The notes below the pieces were generated by a model, which was not told the DNA's origin, made no database searches, and was given only the letters and a program-made list of their open reading frames with translations. Source: CAYTID01 sp964437735 (GTDB lineage Bacteria > Bacteroidota > Ignavibacteria > UBA10030 > BY39). From it: 21,991 nucleotides of DNA. Positions 1 through 6,248 of the stretch are shown in pieces (positions within the stretch are counted from its first letter, which is position 1; the number at the start of each line of letters is the position of its first letter). The stretch covers positions 1-21,991 of the forward strand of contig CAYTID010000033.1 in assembly GCA_964437735.1 (NCBI GenBank), read 5' to 3'. The position numbers were made by a program, and so were the translations under genes.

Positions 1-48
1 TAAATATCAAATCGCCCTCAATTACCACCTCAAAAGCAACGGCATGAC

Positions 49-265
49 GGCTAACGTTTAGCGTAAGCACGCCGTTGTTTTTGCCGCTATAGCGTGCCCC
101 GATGCTTTGTTCGGGGCAGGCGTAACTGATGCGGCGACAGCGGCGCTGTGAACGACTCATTGTCCGCGCCGCTGGCGCTGCAAACCAACTCCTGCGGCAA
201 AAACAATGGAGCGACATCTATAATCCCTTATCAACGTTGGAGCGTCGTGCTTACGCTTGTTAAGC
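49..265 (-). other. attC-like recombination site ending the DarT1/NADAR cassette
   Basis: On the minus strand an R''-like box GCTTAAC (265-259) is followed after 1 nt by a 12-nt arm (257-246). This arm pairs perfectly with 71-60, which is followed by 4 nt and an R'-like box GTTAGCC (55-49). Inside is a second perfect 13-bp stem (75-87 with 194-206), 3 nt from the outer stem on one side and 39 nt on the other. The loop holds further hairpins (GCCCCGA/TCGGGGC, and AGCGGCGC/GCGCCGCT). The R'' box is the exact complement of GTTAAGC that opens this cassette at 1821. At 217 bp it is long for an attC. The last 11 codons of the upstream gene lie inside it. Confidence 0.75.
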
Positions 266-1007
266 GCCGTTTGCGTTTCCGGAGTTTCTTCTTCGGTTTG
301 GTATAACCCCCGAAAAGCTCCTCTTGAACCGCCTCGCTAACTTGGTTTGAGATTTTGTATTCAAAGGGACTTAATATTCTGAGAAACTCATCTTTCGAAC
401 GAAGTGCCGCTTCTATTAAGTTGCGTTCTGTGAGAGAAACAAACAATGCAGCAGACCGAGCTTGGCAACTGAAGGACTTCTTTGGGTTGAATGCAATATC
501 GGAGAAACCCTTGAAGTCAAGTAATCGATTGCTCAACTTAGGATTCTGACGCAATGCAGAAAGGTAGAGCCAATCATAAAAGGCCGTCAGTGGTTCGAGC
601 GGCCAACGGTCTGAGTGGAATTCGAAGGCGACAAGCTTACCAGATTTGTAAAGCCGTTCGTCCTTCTTGATTTCACGGCCAGAGAGCGAGAAGAATTCCT
701 TGAAGGGACCTCCCTTTTCAAAGACCTTGCTCCCCTGATAGGCAGATTCAACAGATATTCGTATACCATCTGGATTTACGAGCGTCAGGTTGAACGCACT
801 GAGTTGAACACCCAAGGGATCCTCAGACTTGGACGAAATCTCCAAAATGGGAGAGATGCCTTGATCCTGAGCGGCACTATGAAGAGATTGAATGGATTTC
901 TGTTTTTGTGAGATTGAATACCCTGGGAACCATTTGAAGGTAAGTTCGGCTTCTTTGACAAACTTTCCCAGCGTCGCGTCGGGGAGAAATATTGGTCGAG
1001 ATGCCAT
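231..1007 (-). CDS. DarT1-associated NADAR-family antitoxin
   Basis: A 258-residue protein that I recognise as the NADAR antitoxin family paired with DarT1 toxins. NADAR proteins remove ADP-ribose from modified guanine bases in DNA, so it should reverse the toxin's lesion. Visible family features are the N-terminal ASRPIFLP and SQKQKSIQSLH segments (about residues 3-44), VESAYQGSKVF (about 87-97, resembling the E..YQ..K region of YbiA-type NADAR folds) and SFSCQARSAALF (about 179-190). I chose the ATG at 1007, which overlaps the toxin stop as TGATG; a TTG one codon earlier is possible. The C-terminus is very basic (KKKLRKRKRR), and its last residues are encoded by the attC-like site. Confidence 0.82.
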   Translation of the reverse strand: MASRPIFLPDATLGKFVKEAELTFKWFPGYSISQKQKSIQSLHSAAQDQGISPILEISSKSEDPLGVQLSAFNLTLVNPDGIRISVESAYQGSKVFEKGGPFKEFFSLSGREIKKDERLYKSGKLVAFEFHSDRWPLEPLTAFYDWLYLSALRQNPKLSNRLLDFKGFSDIAFNPKKSFSCQARSAALFVSLTERNLIEAALRSKDEFLRILSPFEYKISNQVSEAVQEELFGGYTKPKKKLRKRKRRLTSVSTTLQR

Positions 1008-1780
1008 CAAATGTTCCTGATAAATTGAATGGGAATTTTTGTCTTAACGAGAACTTCGGCCTGAATTAGTGCTTTCTCTGCAGGTGTAGTCCAATTGCCG
1101 GGGATGGCCAAAGTGAAATTGATACGTTGAAAGTCCTGAATAGTCGGGCCAACATTAGCACCGTTGGAAGTCGCATTGATGTCGCTAAACTGAGTTTCAA
1201 GCCAATAGATGACCTCTGGAGAAATCTCTAAGACGAACGGATTGACGCCCCGAGATTGGACAACATACATCATAGGTTGGTGTGCGTTAAAACTCAGGCG
1301 CACAAAATCCTGTAAGCCTTTGCGAACATCAAGTGCCTTAGACAAATCATTCGAAGCGGGGAAAGGTATGGTGATGCCGTGATCGTCGCAATAACTCCAA
1401 CTGAAGAGTCCGCCGTGTTTCCTGATAGATTCGAGATTGCGTCTGTCAGTGAAATGAAAGAGTCTTTGGATTTTATGCTCGTCGACAAGTTGTCGAAACT
1501 GTTGCCAATCTCTTTTAAGGGGAACTGACGGTCGCTGAGCAACCGCTTGCCGATTCGGCTTGGTTTGCTTGGCAGGTGGAATCGACTTGGTGGCCACGGA
1601 TTTCGTATTCCGAGTGGCCATAATTGGCTTTGGAGAAACTTTAGGGTTTGGCGGAGTACTGCTGGTGGTAGTCGGTTTCGGCGTTTGCACAGGTGGGCGC
1701 TTAGTTGGAGTATTGCTTGACGATGAGCCGAATACCTTGAAGAGAATCCAAAGCACTATGATAATGCCGATTATTTCCAT
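1007..1780 (-). CDS. DarT1-type DNA ADP-ribosyltransferase toxin with N-terminal membrane anchor
   Basis: A 257-residue protein. Residues about 90-257 form a DarT (DUF4433-type) domain, which transfers ADP-ribose from NAD+ to DNA bases; the DarT1 branch, paired with NADAR antitoxins, targets guanosine. Seen: LFHFTDRRNLESI (107-119, NAD-binding His and Thr), RLSF (161-164), FSDINA (198-203) and QAEVLVK (240-246), whose Glu242 fits the catalytic glutamate. Unusually, residues 4-17 are a hydrophobic segment, followed by about 70 residues rich in Pro, Thr and Lys. This suggests a membrane-tethered toxin on a flexible linker. The antitoxin overlaps its stop codon, so the two are translationally coupled. 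The start at 1780 lies 41 bp inside the cassette's opening core. Confidence 0.82.
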   Translation of the reverse strand: MEIIGIIIVLWILFKVFGSSSSNTPTKRPPVQTPKPTTTSSTPPNPKVSPKPIMATRNTKSVATKSIPPAKQTKPNRQAVAQRPSVPLKRDWQQFRQLVDEHKIQRLFHFTDRRNLESIRKHGGLFSWSYCDDHGITIPFPASNDLSKALDVRKGLQDFVRLSFNAHQPMMYVVQSRGVNPFVLEISPEVIYWLETQFSDINATSNGANVGPTIQDFQRINFTLAIPGNWTTPAEKALIQAEVLVKTKIPIQFIRNI

Positions 1781-1814
1781 TGAGAGAATCCTGATGTCTG
1801 GGAACGCAAATGGC

Positions 1815-1946
1815 GCTTAACGTCTCGGCAAACAACGCATTGCTTTTGCAAACTATCAAATGACAAATTCTCTGTGAGCAAAAGCATTGAGCGACAACAA
1901 TAATTCCTTCTCAAAAAATGGAGCGTCGTTGTTTGCCGTGTTATGT
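1815..1946 (-). other. attC-like recombination site ending the nuclease cassette
   Basis: Minus-strand layout: R''-like box ACATAAC (1946-1940), 1 nt, a 12-nt arm (1938-1927) pairing perfectly with 1837-1826, 4 nt, and R'-like box GTTAAGC (1821-1815). A second perfect 9-bp stem (1841-1849 with 1878-1886) lies 3 nt from the outer stem on one side and 40 nt on the other. Spacers and stem sizes repeat those of the site at 49-265. The 40-nt segment 1887-1926 matches 207-245 of that site at 31 of 40 positions by my hand alignment. ACATAAC is the exact complement of the GTTATGT opening this cassette at 3068. At 132 bp it is within the usual attC size range. Confidence 0.8.
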
Positions 1947-1960
1947 GCAGTTGGGCGCTC
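1940..1960. repeat. Terminal inverted repeat, closing arm of nuclease cassette
   Basis: This 21-bp stretch is the reverse complement of 3048-3068 with one mismatch. In a circularised cassette the two arms would lie side by side and lengthen the attC stem well beyond the 7-bp core boxes. Confidence 0.8.
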
Positions 1961-1965
1961 ATTGA

Positions 1966-3024
1966 TTAAGTGTCCAATTTCTTGCCATCATCGGTAAGCT
2001 CCCAGAATCCTCGACCCTGAGGCCCGGGCGGTTTGATGATGCCTCGCCTCTTCGCCCTTTCACGTGCCCACGCAATATTATGTTGCCATCTTGGGACACC
2101 GTAGGAAACAAGTTCTTGGTACCAAGGATGTTCGAATGTTGATTGGAACATATTGAAGATTTCAGTTTCTATGGTATCCTTGGTTGCGCCACCACCGTGT
2201 TGCTTTAGAATTTTCACTATGTATGGAATCAACTGATCCTGAGAAATTTTTCGGTTGTCTTGGATTGGGACAGCCTTGGTTGTCTTCAACGGTGGAAGTG
2301 TTGCGCTGATAGGTGTTGGGTCAACAACTTCGTCCTCAGGCAGTAAGAGGAATCGGTCGCCATATTGGTGAAAGAACTTACCGATGTCCTCCGTTGAAGG
2401 TTGAAAACCACAAAGTTTGTTGGTCAATTCAATGAGAAGCTCGGCCAATTTGGGGTCAGGTTCGGCCGTTATTTTGTTCCAAGCCTCGGGGATTGTTTCC
2501 TCGATGATTTGCTGTTTCCGAATTCCTTGCAAGAGTTGGTTTGCATTTCGCACAGCATCACCTGATGCAACTTTCTCTCTTGAAAGAAAGTCGATGAATC
2601 GGGAGGCGACCTCGCCTGAATCTTGCTCGACGATGTCAATTGTGTAGAAACGGCGAGTTGCCCAATTACCTTGGTTCAAAGGAAGATAGAACGACCAAGT
2701 GATGCCATTGGATAACACAGCGAGAGTCACACCTTGACGGAAAGAATACTGAAGTAACTGATCCTGATGATTGTCCAAGTCCTCAGATGGCTTTTTCGCC
2801 TCCAGAAAAACTTCGGTGGACTTGGTGGCTCGTAAACAGTAGTCTACTCGCCCACCTTCCACTGAATACTCAAGAACGACTTCTTCGCTGGCGATTGACG
2901 TATCCCAACCGAGCATTCTGAGAATAGGCTCAATGATACCAGATTTGGCGGCGGTCTCTCCAAGAGTCAGAAGGTTGGGATTAGTTTTAATTTTCTGGAT
3001 AAAGGTAATCAGTTGCTCTTTCAC
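1966..3024 (-). CDS. Orphan HSDR_N-type PD-(D/E)XK nuclease with Mrr_N-like winged helix
   Basis: A 352-residue protein. Residues about 15-130 match the N-terminal nuclease domain of type I restriction subunits: GETAAKSGIIEPIL with Glu23, then RVDYCL with Asp61 and FLEAKK with Glu75 and Lys77, giving a PD-(D/E)XK site. SNGITWSFY (105-113) is typical of the family. Residues about 255-350 resemble the Mrr N-terminal winged helix, a DNA-binding module, with PRWQHNIAWARERAKRRGII and a GFWELTDDGKK end. There is no helicase motor and no methylase or specificity subunit nearby, so it is not a type I system. A stand-alone defence nuclease, perhaps modification-dependent, is the likely role. It starts at GTG (3024) behind AAAGGA, and its stop is 6 nt from the cassette's closing arm. 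Confidence 0.78.
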   Translation of the reverse strand: MKEQLITFIQKIKTNPNLLTLGETAAKSGIIEPILRMLGWDTSIASEEVVLEYSVEGGRVDYCLRATKSTEVFLEAKKPSEDLDNHQDQLLQYSFRQGVTLAVLSNGITWSFYLPLNQGNWATRRFYTIDIVEQDSGEVASRFIDFLSREKVASGDAVRNANQLLQGIRKQQIIEETIPEAWNKITAEPDPKLAELLIELTNKLCGFQPSTEDIGKFFHQYGDRFLLLPEDEVVDPTPISATLPPLKTTKAVPIQDNRKISQDQLIPYIVKILKQHGGGATKDTIETEIFNMFQSTFEHPWYQELVSYGVPRWQHNIAWARERAKRRGIIKPPGPQGRGFWELTDDGKKLDT

Positions 3025-3047
3025 GATTGATTCCTTTCAAATTCTGG

Positions 3048-3068
3048 GAGCGCCCAATTGCACATAAC
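3048..3068. repeat. Terminal inverted repeat and core at the start of the nuclease cassette
   Basis: Read on the minus strand this begins GTTATGTGC (3068-3060) and matches the reverse complement of 1940-1960 at 20 of 21 positions. It abuts the recombinase terminator palindrome by 6 nt, so it is the best candidate for an attI-like primary site. The 11-bp TTGCACATAAC (plus strand, 3058-3068) recurs in the same orientation at 6989-6999. Confidence 0.7.
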
Positions 3069-3074
3069 ATCTGT

Positions 3075-3096
3075 AAAAACGCAATATTGCGTTTTT
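3075..3096 (-). terminator. Palindromic terminator after the recombinase gene
   Basis: A perfect 22-nt palindrome (AAAAACGCAAT and its complement), 18 nt past the recombinase stop. On the minus strand it ends in a T run, as in an intrinsic terminator. The stem is AT-rich and has no spare loop, so some end pairs must open. Confidence 0.6.
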
Positions 3097-3114
3097 ATTT
3101 CTTTTATTTTTTGC

Positions 3115-3807
3115 TTATTTAAGCAATTTTTTATTTCCATTGCTAATTTTATATTCGTCTTTTGTTATTAAGAAATCTAGCGGACTACGTATCCTGCTTA
3201 AACCCTTAGGACTAATATGTGTGTATATTTCAGTAGTCTTTACACTTTGATGTCCAAGTAATTCTTGTATATATCTCAAATCTGTTCCATGATCTAACAA
3301 ATGAGTTGCAAATGAATGTCGTAATGTGTGCATTGTTACTTTTTTTGTTATTCCGGCAGCTCGATTTGCCCGCATCAATACCGCCTGGATGCTGCGTGCT
3401 GCTAAATGCTTACCTGCAGTTTCACCTGGAAAAAGCCATCCACTGGTTCCTAGTTTATAGGTTTTCCAATAATTACCTAGAATTGTACGCATAGACTCTG
3501 GGAAAACCGTAAACCTATCTCTCTTACCCTTTGCATCACGGATATGAATAAGCCCTCGATTTCCATCAACATCTTCTATTTTTATCCGTACCAATTCACT
3601 TACTCGTAATCCGCTCGCATACGCAAGCATTAACATAGTTTGGTGTTTCATGTTTGTAACTGCTCTGAATATTCTAAGCACTTCTTCCTCGTTTAATACA
3701 TCTGGTAATTTCTTTTCTTTCTGCGGTCGCGGTAGTCTTCCAATAACAAAAGGTTTGTTGTATAACTCAACATACAAAAAACGTAGCGCGTTAAAAACCT
3801 GATTCAC
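3115..3807 (-). CDS. Tyrosine recombinase, XerD/IntI-like, probably 5'-disrupted
   Basis: A site-specific recombinase of the phage-integrase family, with the whole catalytic domain intact. From the GTG at 3807: Arg68 in SGLRVSELV, His160 and Arg163 in HTLRHSFATHLL, His186 in LLGHQSVKTT, and nucleophile Tyr195 in YTH, followed by an IntI-like RIRSPLDFL tail. The insert of about 30 residues that IntI enzymes carry before WQ-VFP and the HTLRH box is absent; here the segment goes directly to GWLFPGETAG. Homology continues upstream of the GTG to about 3951, with KHPREANEDDIRRYLLHLI and FAASTVNQ resembling the IntI N-terminal domain, but no usual start codon occurs there and a TAA stands at 3954-3952. 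From GTG alone, most of the core-binding domain would be missing. It is co-oriented with the cassettes and AT-rich. Confidence 0.85.
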   Translation of the reverse strand: MNQVFNALRFLYVELYNKPFVIGRLPRPQKEKKLPDVLNEEEVLRIFRAVTNMKHQTMLMLAYASGLRVSELVRIKIEDVDGNRGLIHIRDAKGKRDRFTVFPESMRTILGNYWKTYKLGTSGWLFPGETAGKHLAARSIQAVLMRANRAAGITKKVTMHTLRHSFATHLLDHGTDLRYIQELLGHQSVKTTEIYTHISPKGLSRIRSPLDFLITKDEYKISNGNKKLLK

Positions 3808-3981
3808 CGTACTTGCCGCAAATTTTTCCTCTGAAATAAGATGAAGAAGGTACCTTCGAATATCATCTTCATTAGCTTCGCGAGGATGTTTTGGTTTTAA
3901 GTATGCAACAAAACTTCGGAGGCAACTTATGTACGATTGCTTGAAAATATTTTAAAGAACATTTAAACCCTTTAAACCCAT
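3808..3981 (-). pseudogene. 5' remnant of the recombinase gene with in-frame TAA
   Basis: In frame with the recombinase, an ATG at 3981 begins MGLKGLNVL, followed by a TAA (3954-3952) and then NIFKQSYISCLRSFVAYL continuing without a break into the coding region below. Bridging the stop would give 288 residues, a normal length for this family. The part after the stop clearly belongs to the core-binding domain. The nine codons before it align less well, so the original start could differ. Either the gene was inactivated by a nonsense change, or an uncommon start after 3952 is used. Confidence 0.65.
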
Positions 3982-4124
3982 ATTGATTATAATTAAAATT
4001 ATTTAAATGTCAAAATTTTATTTACCTTTCCCAAGTCTACGCTCATAAGTCAAGCCGGGGGGATGATCGAGGAGTAAAAAACCGTCCTGCCAGTGTGGAT
4101 ACCATTAAGGGGGGAGGTATAAAC

Positions 4125-4322
4125 ATGTTTTTCGTTTTACGCTTTTCGACTCGTCGGAAAAGAACTGACTCGCTTCCCAACGGTCCCAAAGGGATTCTGG
4201 CAAAGCCATTCTCCGAAGGAGTCCTTCGGACCTTTGGAAACCAGGGGGATCACTTCGTGACAAAGCGACGGATTCAGGTGAAGTCGGACGAGGAGGTTTC
4301 CCAATTTTTATTTTCTTTATAA
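4125..4322 (+). CDS. Possible small basic protein of unknown function (65 aa)
   Basis: An ATG at 4125 sits 6 nt after a very strong Shine-Dalgarno-like GGGGGGAGG, the only plus-strand candidate in the island. The predicted protein (starting MFFVLRFSTRRKRTDSL) is basic at first and matches no family I know. It runs straight through a set of nested inverted repeats, which could instead explain the open frame as chance. I do not assign a function. Confidence 0.25.
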   Translation: MFFVLRFSTRRKRTDSLPNGPKGILAKPFSEGVLRTFGNQGDHFVTKRRIQVKSDEEVSQFLFSL

Positions 4323-4377
4323 AGGGAAAGCAGCGAGTAGTTCTTTTGTGTAACTCGTGAGAAGCGTTTTCTCTTAC
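4130..4377. repeat. Nested imperfect inverted repeats, possible structured RNA or recombination site
   Basis: In the 449-bp space between the recombinase remnant and the methyltransferase, about 4130-4178 and 4324-4377 form an imperfect inverted repeat. It contains AAAAGAACT pairing over 9 bp, and also ACTCGC and TTCCC blocks. Between the arms are further pairs: CCAAAGG/CCTTTGG (4186-4192 with 4231-4237), TCCGAAGGA/TCCTTCGGA (4212-4220 with 4222-4230), GGAAACC/GGTTTCC (4236-4242 with 4295-4301) and a TCAC-TTC-GTGA hairpin (4250-4260). GGAAACC overlaps the end of CCTTTGG, so not all pairs can form at once. No RYYYAAC/GTTRRRY boxes border it, so it is not an obvious attC. I see nothing more in 3982-4120 or 4378-4430. 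Confidence 0.5.
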
Positions 4378-4430
4378 TTTTCCCTATGGCATCCTTCGGA
4401 AAATATAGGTCCTGTTAGCTGCTGTGCTGA

Positions 4431-6248
4431 TCAAACAGCTTGTGAATCTGTATTAGCGGGGATAGCGGAAGGTTCCTCGAAGAGAGAGGGTTGAGATTCT
4501 ATAGTCGTCTTCGTTGTGCTTGTTAAAAATTCATTCCACTTATCCTTGGTCAATGACAGCTGATAACTGCCTGGCAGCTGAGTTGCAAGCTGAGATATTT
4601 TCTCGAAACCTATGAATTGTGCAACCTTCAGAATGTCGATCCGCATTAGAATGTCTTTCGTATACGGTCGTTTGGCATCCGAGAACGCCAGAGAACGGAG
4701 TAGCTTTTGAACAGGGTCACTGTTTAGAACGAGCAACACAAATGCAGCGTGAGCTTGGTCGTCAAAGCTAAGGAAGTAACAGGTATCATCGAGCATTGCA
4801 GGTTTCCCATCGGCAGGCAGGCAAAGGGAGAATTTCGGCTTCTTATATAAACCCGAAATAGCAACCTTGAAGGGTTTGAACGAGTAGTCTCCAATGCCAA
4901 ATATGGCAAAGCGAGGTTTGCCGTTATAGATGCTTGATTTCCGTTCTGAGAAGAAATGAAGGTTGTTAGACAGATATTGGTTTAGGCGTGGAAATTTCTC
5001 TGTTATATAGGTGGTATCTTCACCAACCTTCTTCTGTGTTATTATCACAAACTTCCTATGAGTTAGAAGCAGTCCGTTCTGAATATCAGAGCTCTTGATG
5101 AGCGGGAAAACGAGGTCATCCTCAATGTCTACAAGATTGTTGAAGTCATTTGTGTATTTTCCTTCGATTCGATCCAACTCTAGAATTCTGGAGCAATCAT
5201 GTTTGACACCTTGTCTCCAAACGAAGGGGCTAAGACCATCAAAATCTCGGGCTTCATTGTATAAGCTAACATCTGAGACAAACTTTTCGTTTACCCAACC
5301 AAATTCGCTTTCGATAAATTGTGGCGATGCAAGTGATGCCACCTTGCAAGTAAACTTTTCTTGCTTTTTTGCAAAGCTGCATTGGAAGAGGGAGGCTTCA
5401 ACTGAGGCGTTGAAATGTAGCTTCGCATTGAATTTCAGAGAAAACAAATTGTAGATAGGAAAATTGGTCTTGGGCAGATCTTGAAGAACATTCTTGATAA
5501 CGGAGTTCTTTGCCAACATTGCCAAGGAGCCATTAGAAGTGGCGAAGGCATTAAGCATTGTCAAGATGATGTACTCGCCAATATCGAAATTGCCTTTACC
5601 TGTGATGGCATCCAAGCCGTTTAGCGATTTGAAATTGCTCTTGGTCGGGATGTTCGTTGAGTTTAGTGAGCTAAGCTCCGAATTGGTAACCCAAGGTGGA
5701 TTACCTAATACAAGCAAGTCGTCGTGGAAAAAACGCTGGCCTAGCTTGCCAAAGTCGAATTTGAAAACATCGTCACAATAAAGGAAAATCGATGGACGAT
5801 TAAGATTGCTGCTCTTGAGAAAGAGTTCAAGAATGGCAAACTTGGTTTGCCAACAATAGGGTTCGTAGATTTCAACCGCATAAATATGCTTCAAGGTTGT
5901 AAACGTGGATAATGCGGATATGAGGAACGCCCCCTTGCCAAAGGTTGGCTCGACGATTGCCGTTGGCGATACACCTTGCGAAGAGAGAAAATGACAAACT
6001 GCATCACTTAGGTTCAATGGGGTTTGGAAATCGCCATATTCACGGCGAGCAAGTTTCTCAGAAACCTTTTCGTGGGGTTTGAGAAACTCTAGAAAAAGCA
6101 GGAAGTCTTCTTGACTAGGGAAAAAAGAATGAATACCAGAAAGTTGTTTCATCTCTGAATTTGCTGACTCAAGCTCCTTAACTCCCTGAAAACGAGTTCT
6201 CAAAAACTCAGCAGTTCCTTGCTCGATATGTTTTAGTGCTTGCCTCAT
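4431..6248 (-). CDS. N6-adenine DNA methyltransferase of a type II restriction-modification system
   Basis: A 605-residue protein that transfers methyl groups from S-adenosylmethionine to adenine in DNA, protecting host sites from the partner nuclease. Motifs in order: FQTP (about 74-77, motif X region), IVEPTFGKGAFL (98-109, motif I, SAM binding), YAVEIYEPY (123-131, motif II), CDDVF (158-162) and VLGNPPW (180-186, motif IV catalytic NPPW). The order X-I-IV fits gamma-class/Eco57I- or TaqI-like enzymes. Residues about 370-560 (FPLIKSSDI, KPRFAIFGIGDYSF) resemble the TaqI-type C-terminal recognition domain. The endonuclease stop and this ATG overlap as ATGA (6245-6248). The recognition sequence cannot be read from the protein. 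Confidence 0.85.
   Translation of the reverse strand: MRQALKHIEQGTAEFLRTRFQGVKELESANSEMKQLSGIHSFFPSQEDFLLFLEFLKPHEKVSEKLARREYGDFQTPLNLSDAVCHFLSSQGVSPTAIVEPTFGKGAFLISALSTFTTLKHIYAVEIYEPYCWQTKFAILELFLKSSNLNRPSIFLYCDDVFKFDFGKLGQRFFHDDLLVLGNPPWVTNSELSSLNSTNIPTKSNFKSLNGLDAITGKGNFDIGEYIILTMLNAFATSNGSLAMLAKNSVIKNVLQDLPKTNFPIYNLFSLKFNAKLHFNASVEASLFQCSFAKKQEKFTCKVASLASPQFIESEFGWVNEKFVSDVSLYNEARDFDGLSPFVWRQGVKHDCSRILELDRIEGKYTNDFNNLVDIEDDLVFPLIKSSDIQNGLLLTHRKFVIITQKKVGEDTTYITEKFPRLNQYLSNNLHFFSERKSSIYNGKPRFAIFGIGDYSFKPFKVAISGLYKKPKFSLCLPADGKPAMLDDTCYFLSFDDQAHAAFVLLVLNSDPVQKLLRSLAFSDAKRPYTKDILMRIDILKVAQFIGFEKISQLATQLPGSYQLSLTKDKWNEFLTSTTKTTIESQPSLFEEPSAIPANTDSQAV

Noticed and set aside
1..55. Open minus-strand frame running off the left edge (GTG at 28: VVIEGDLIF)
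   Set aside because: It probably belongs to the next cassette, but nine codons and no clear ribosome site are too little to call a gene.
3115..3981. Calling the recombinase a true integron integrase (intI)
   Set aside because: The IntI-specific insert is missing, so XerD/IntI-like is the safer name despite the resemblance at both ends.
4120..4385. Retron or group II intron as explanation for the folded segment
   Set aside because: No reverse transcriptase is present in the window, and no typical intron domain V or retron priming guanosine context is recognisable.
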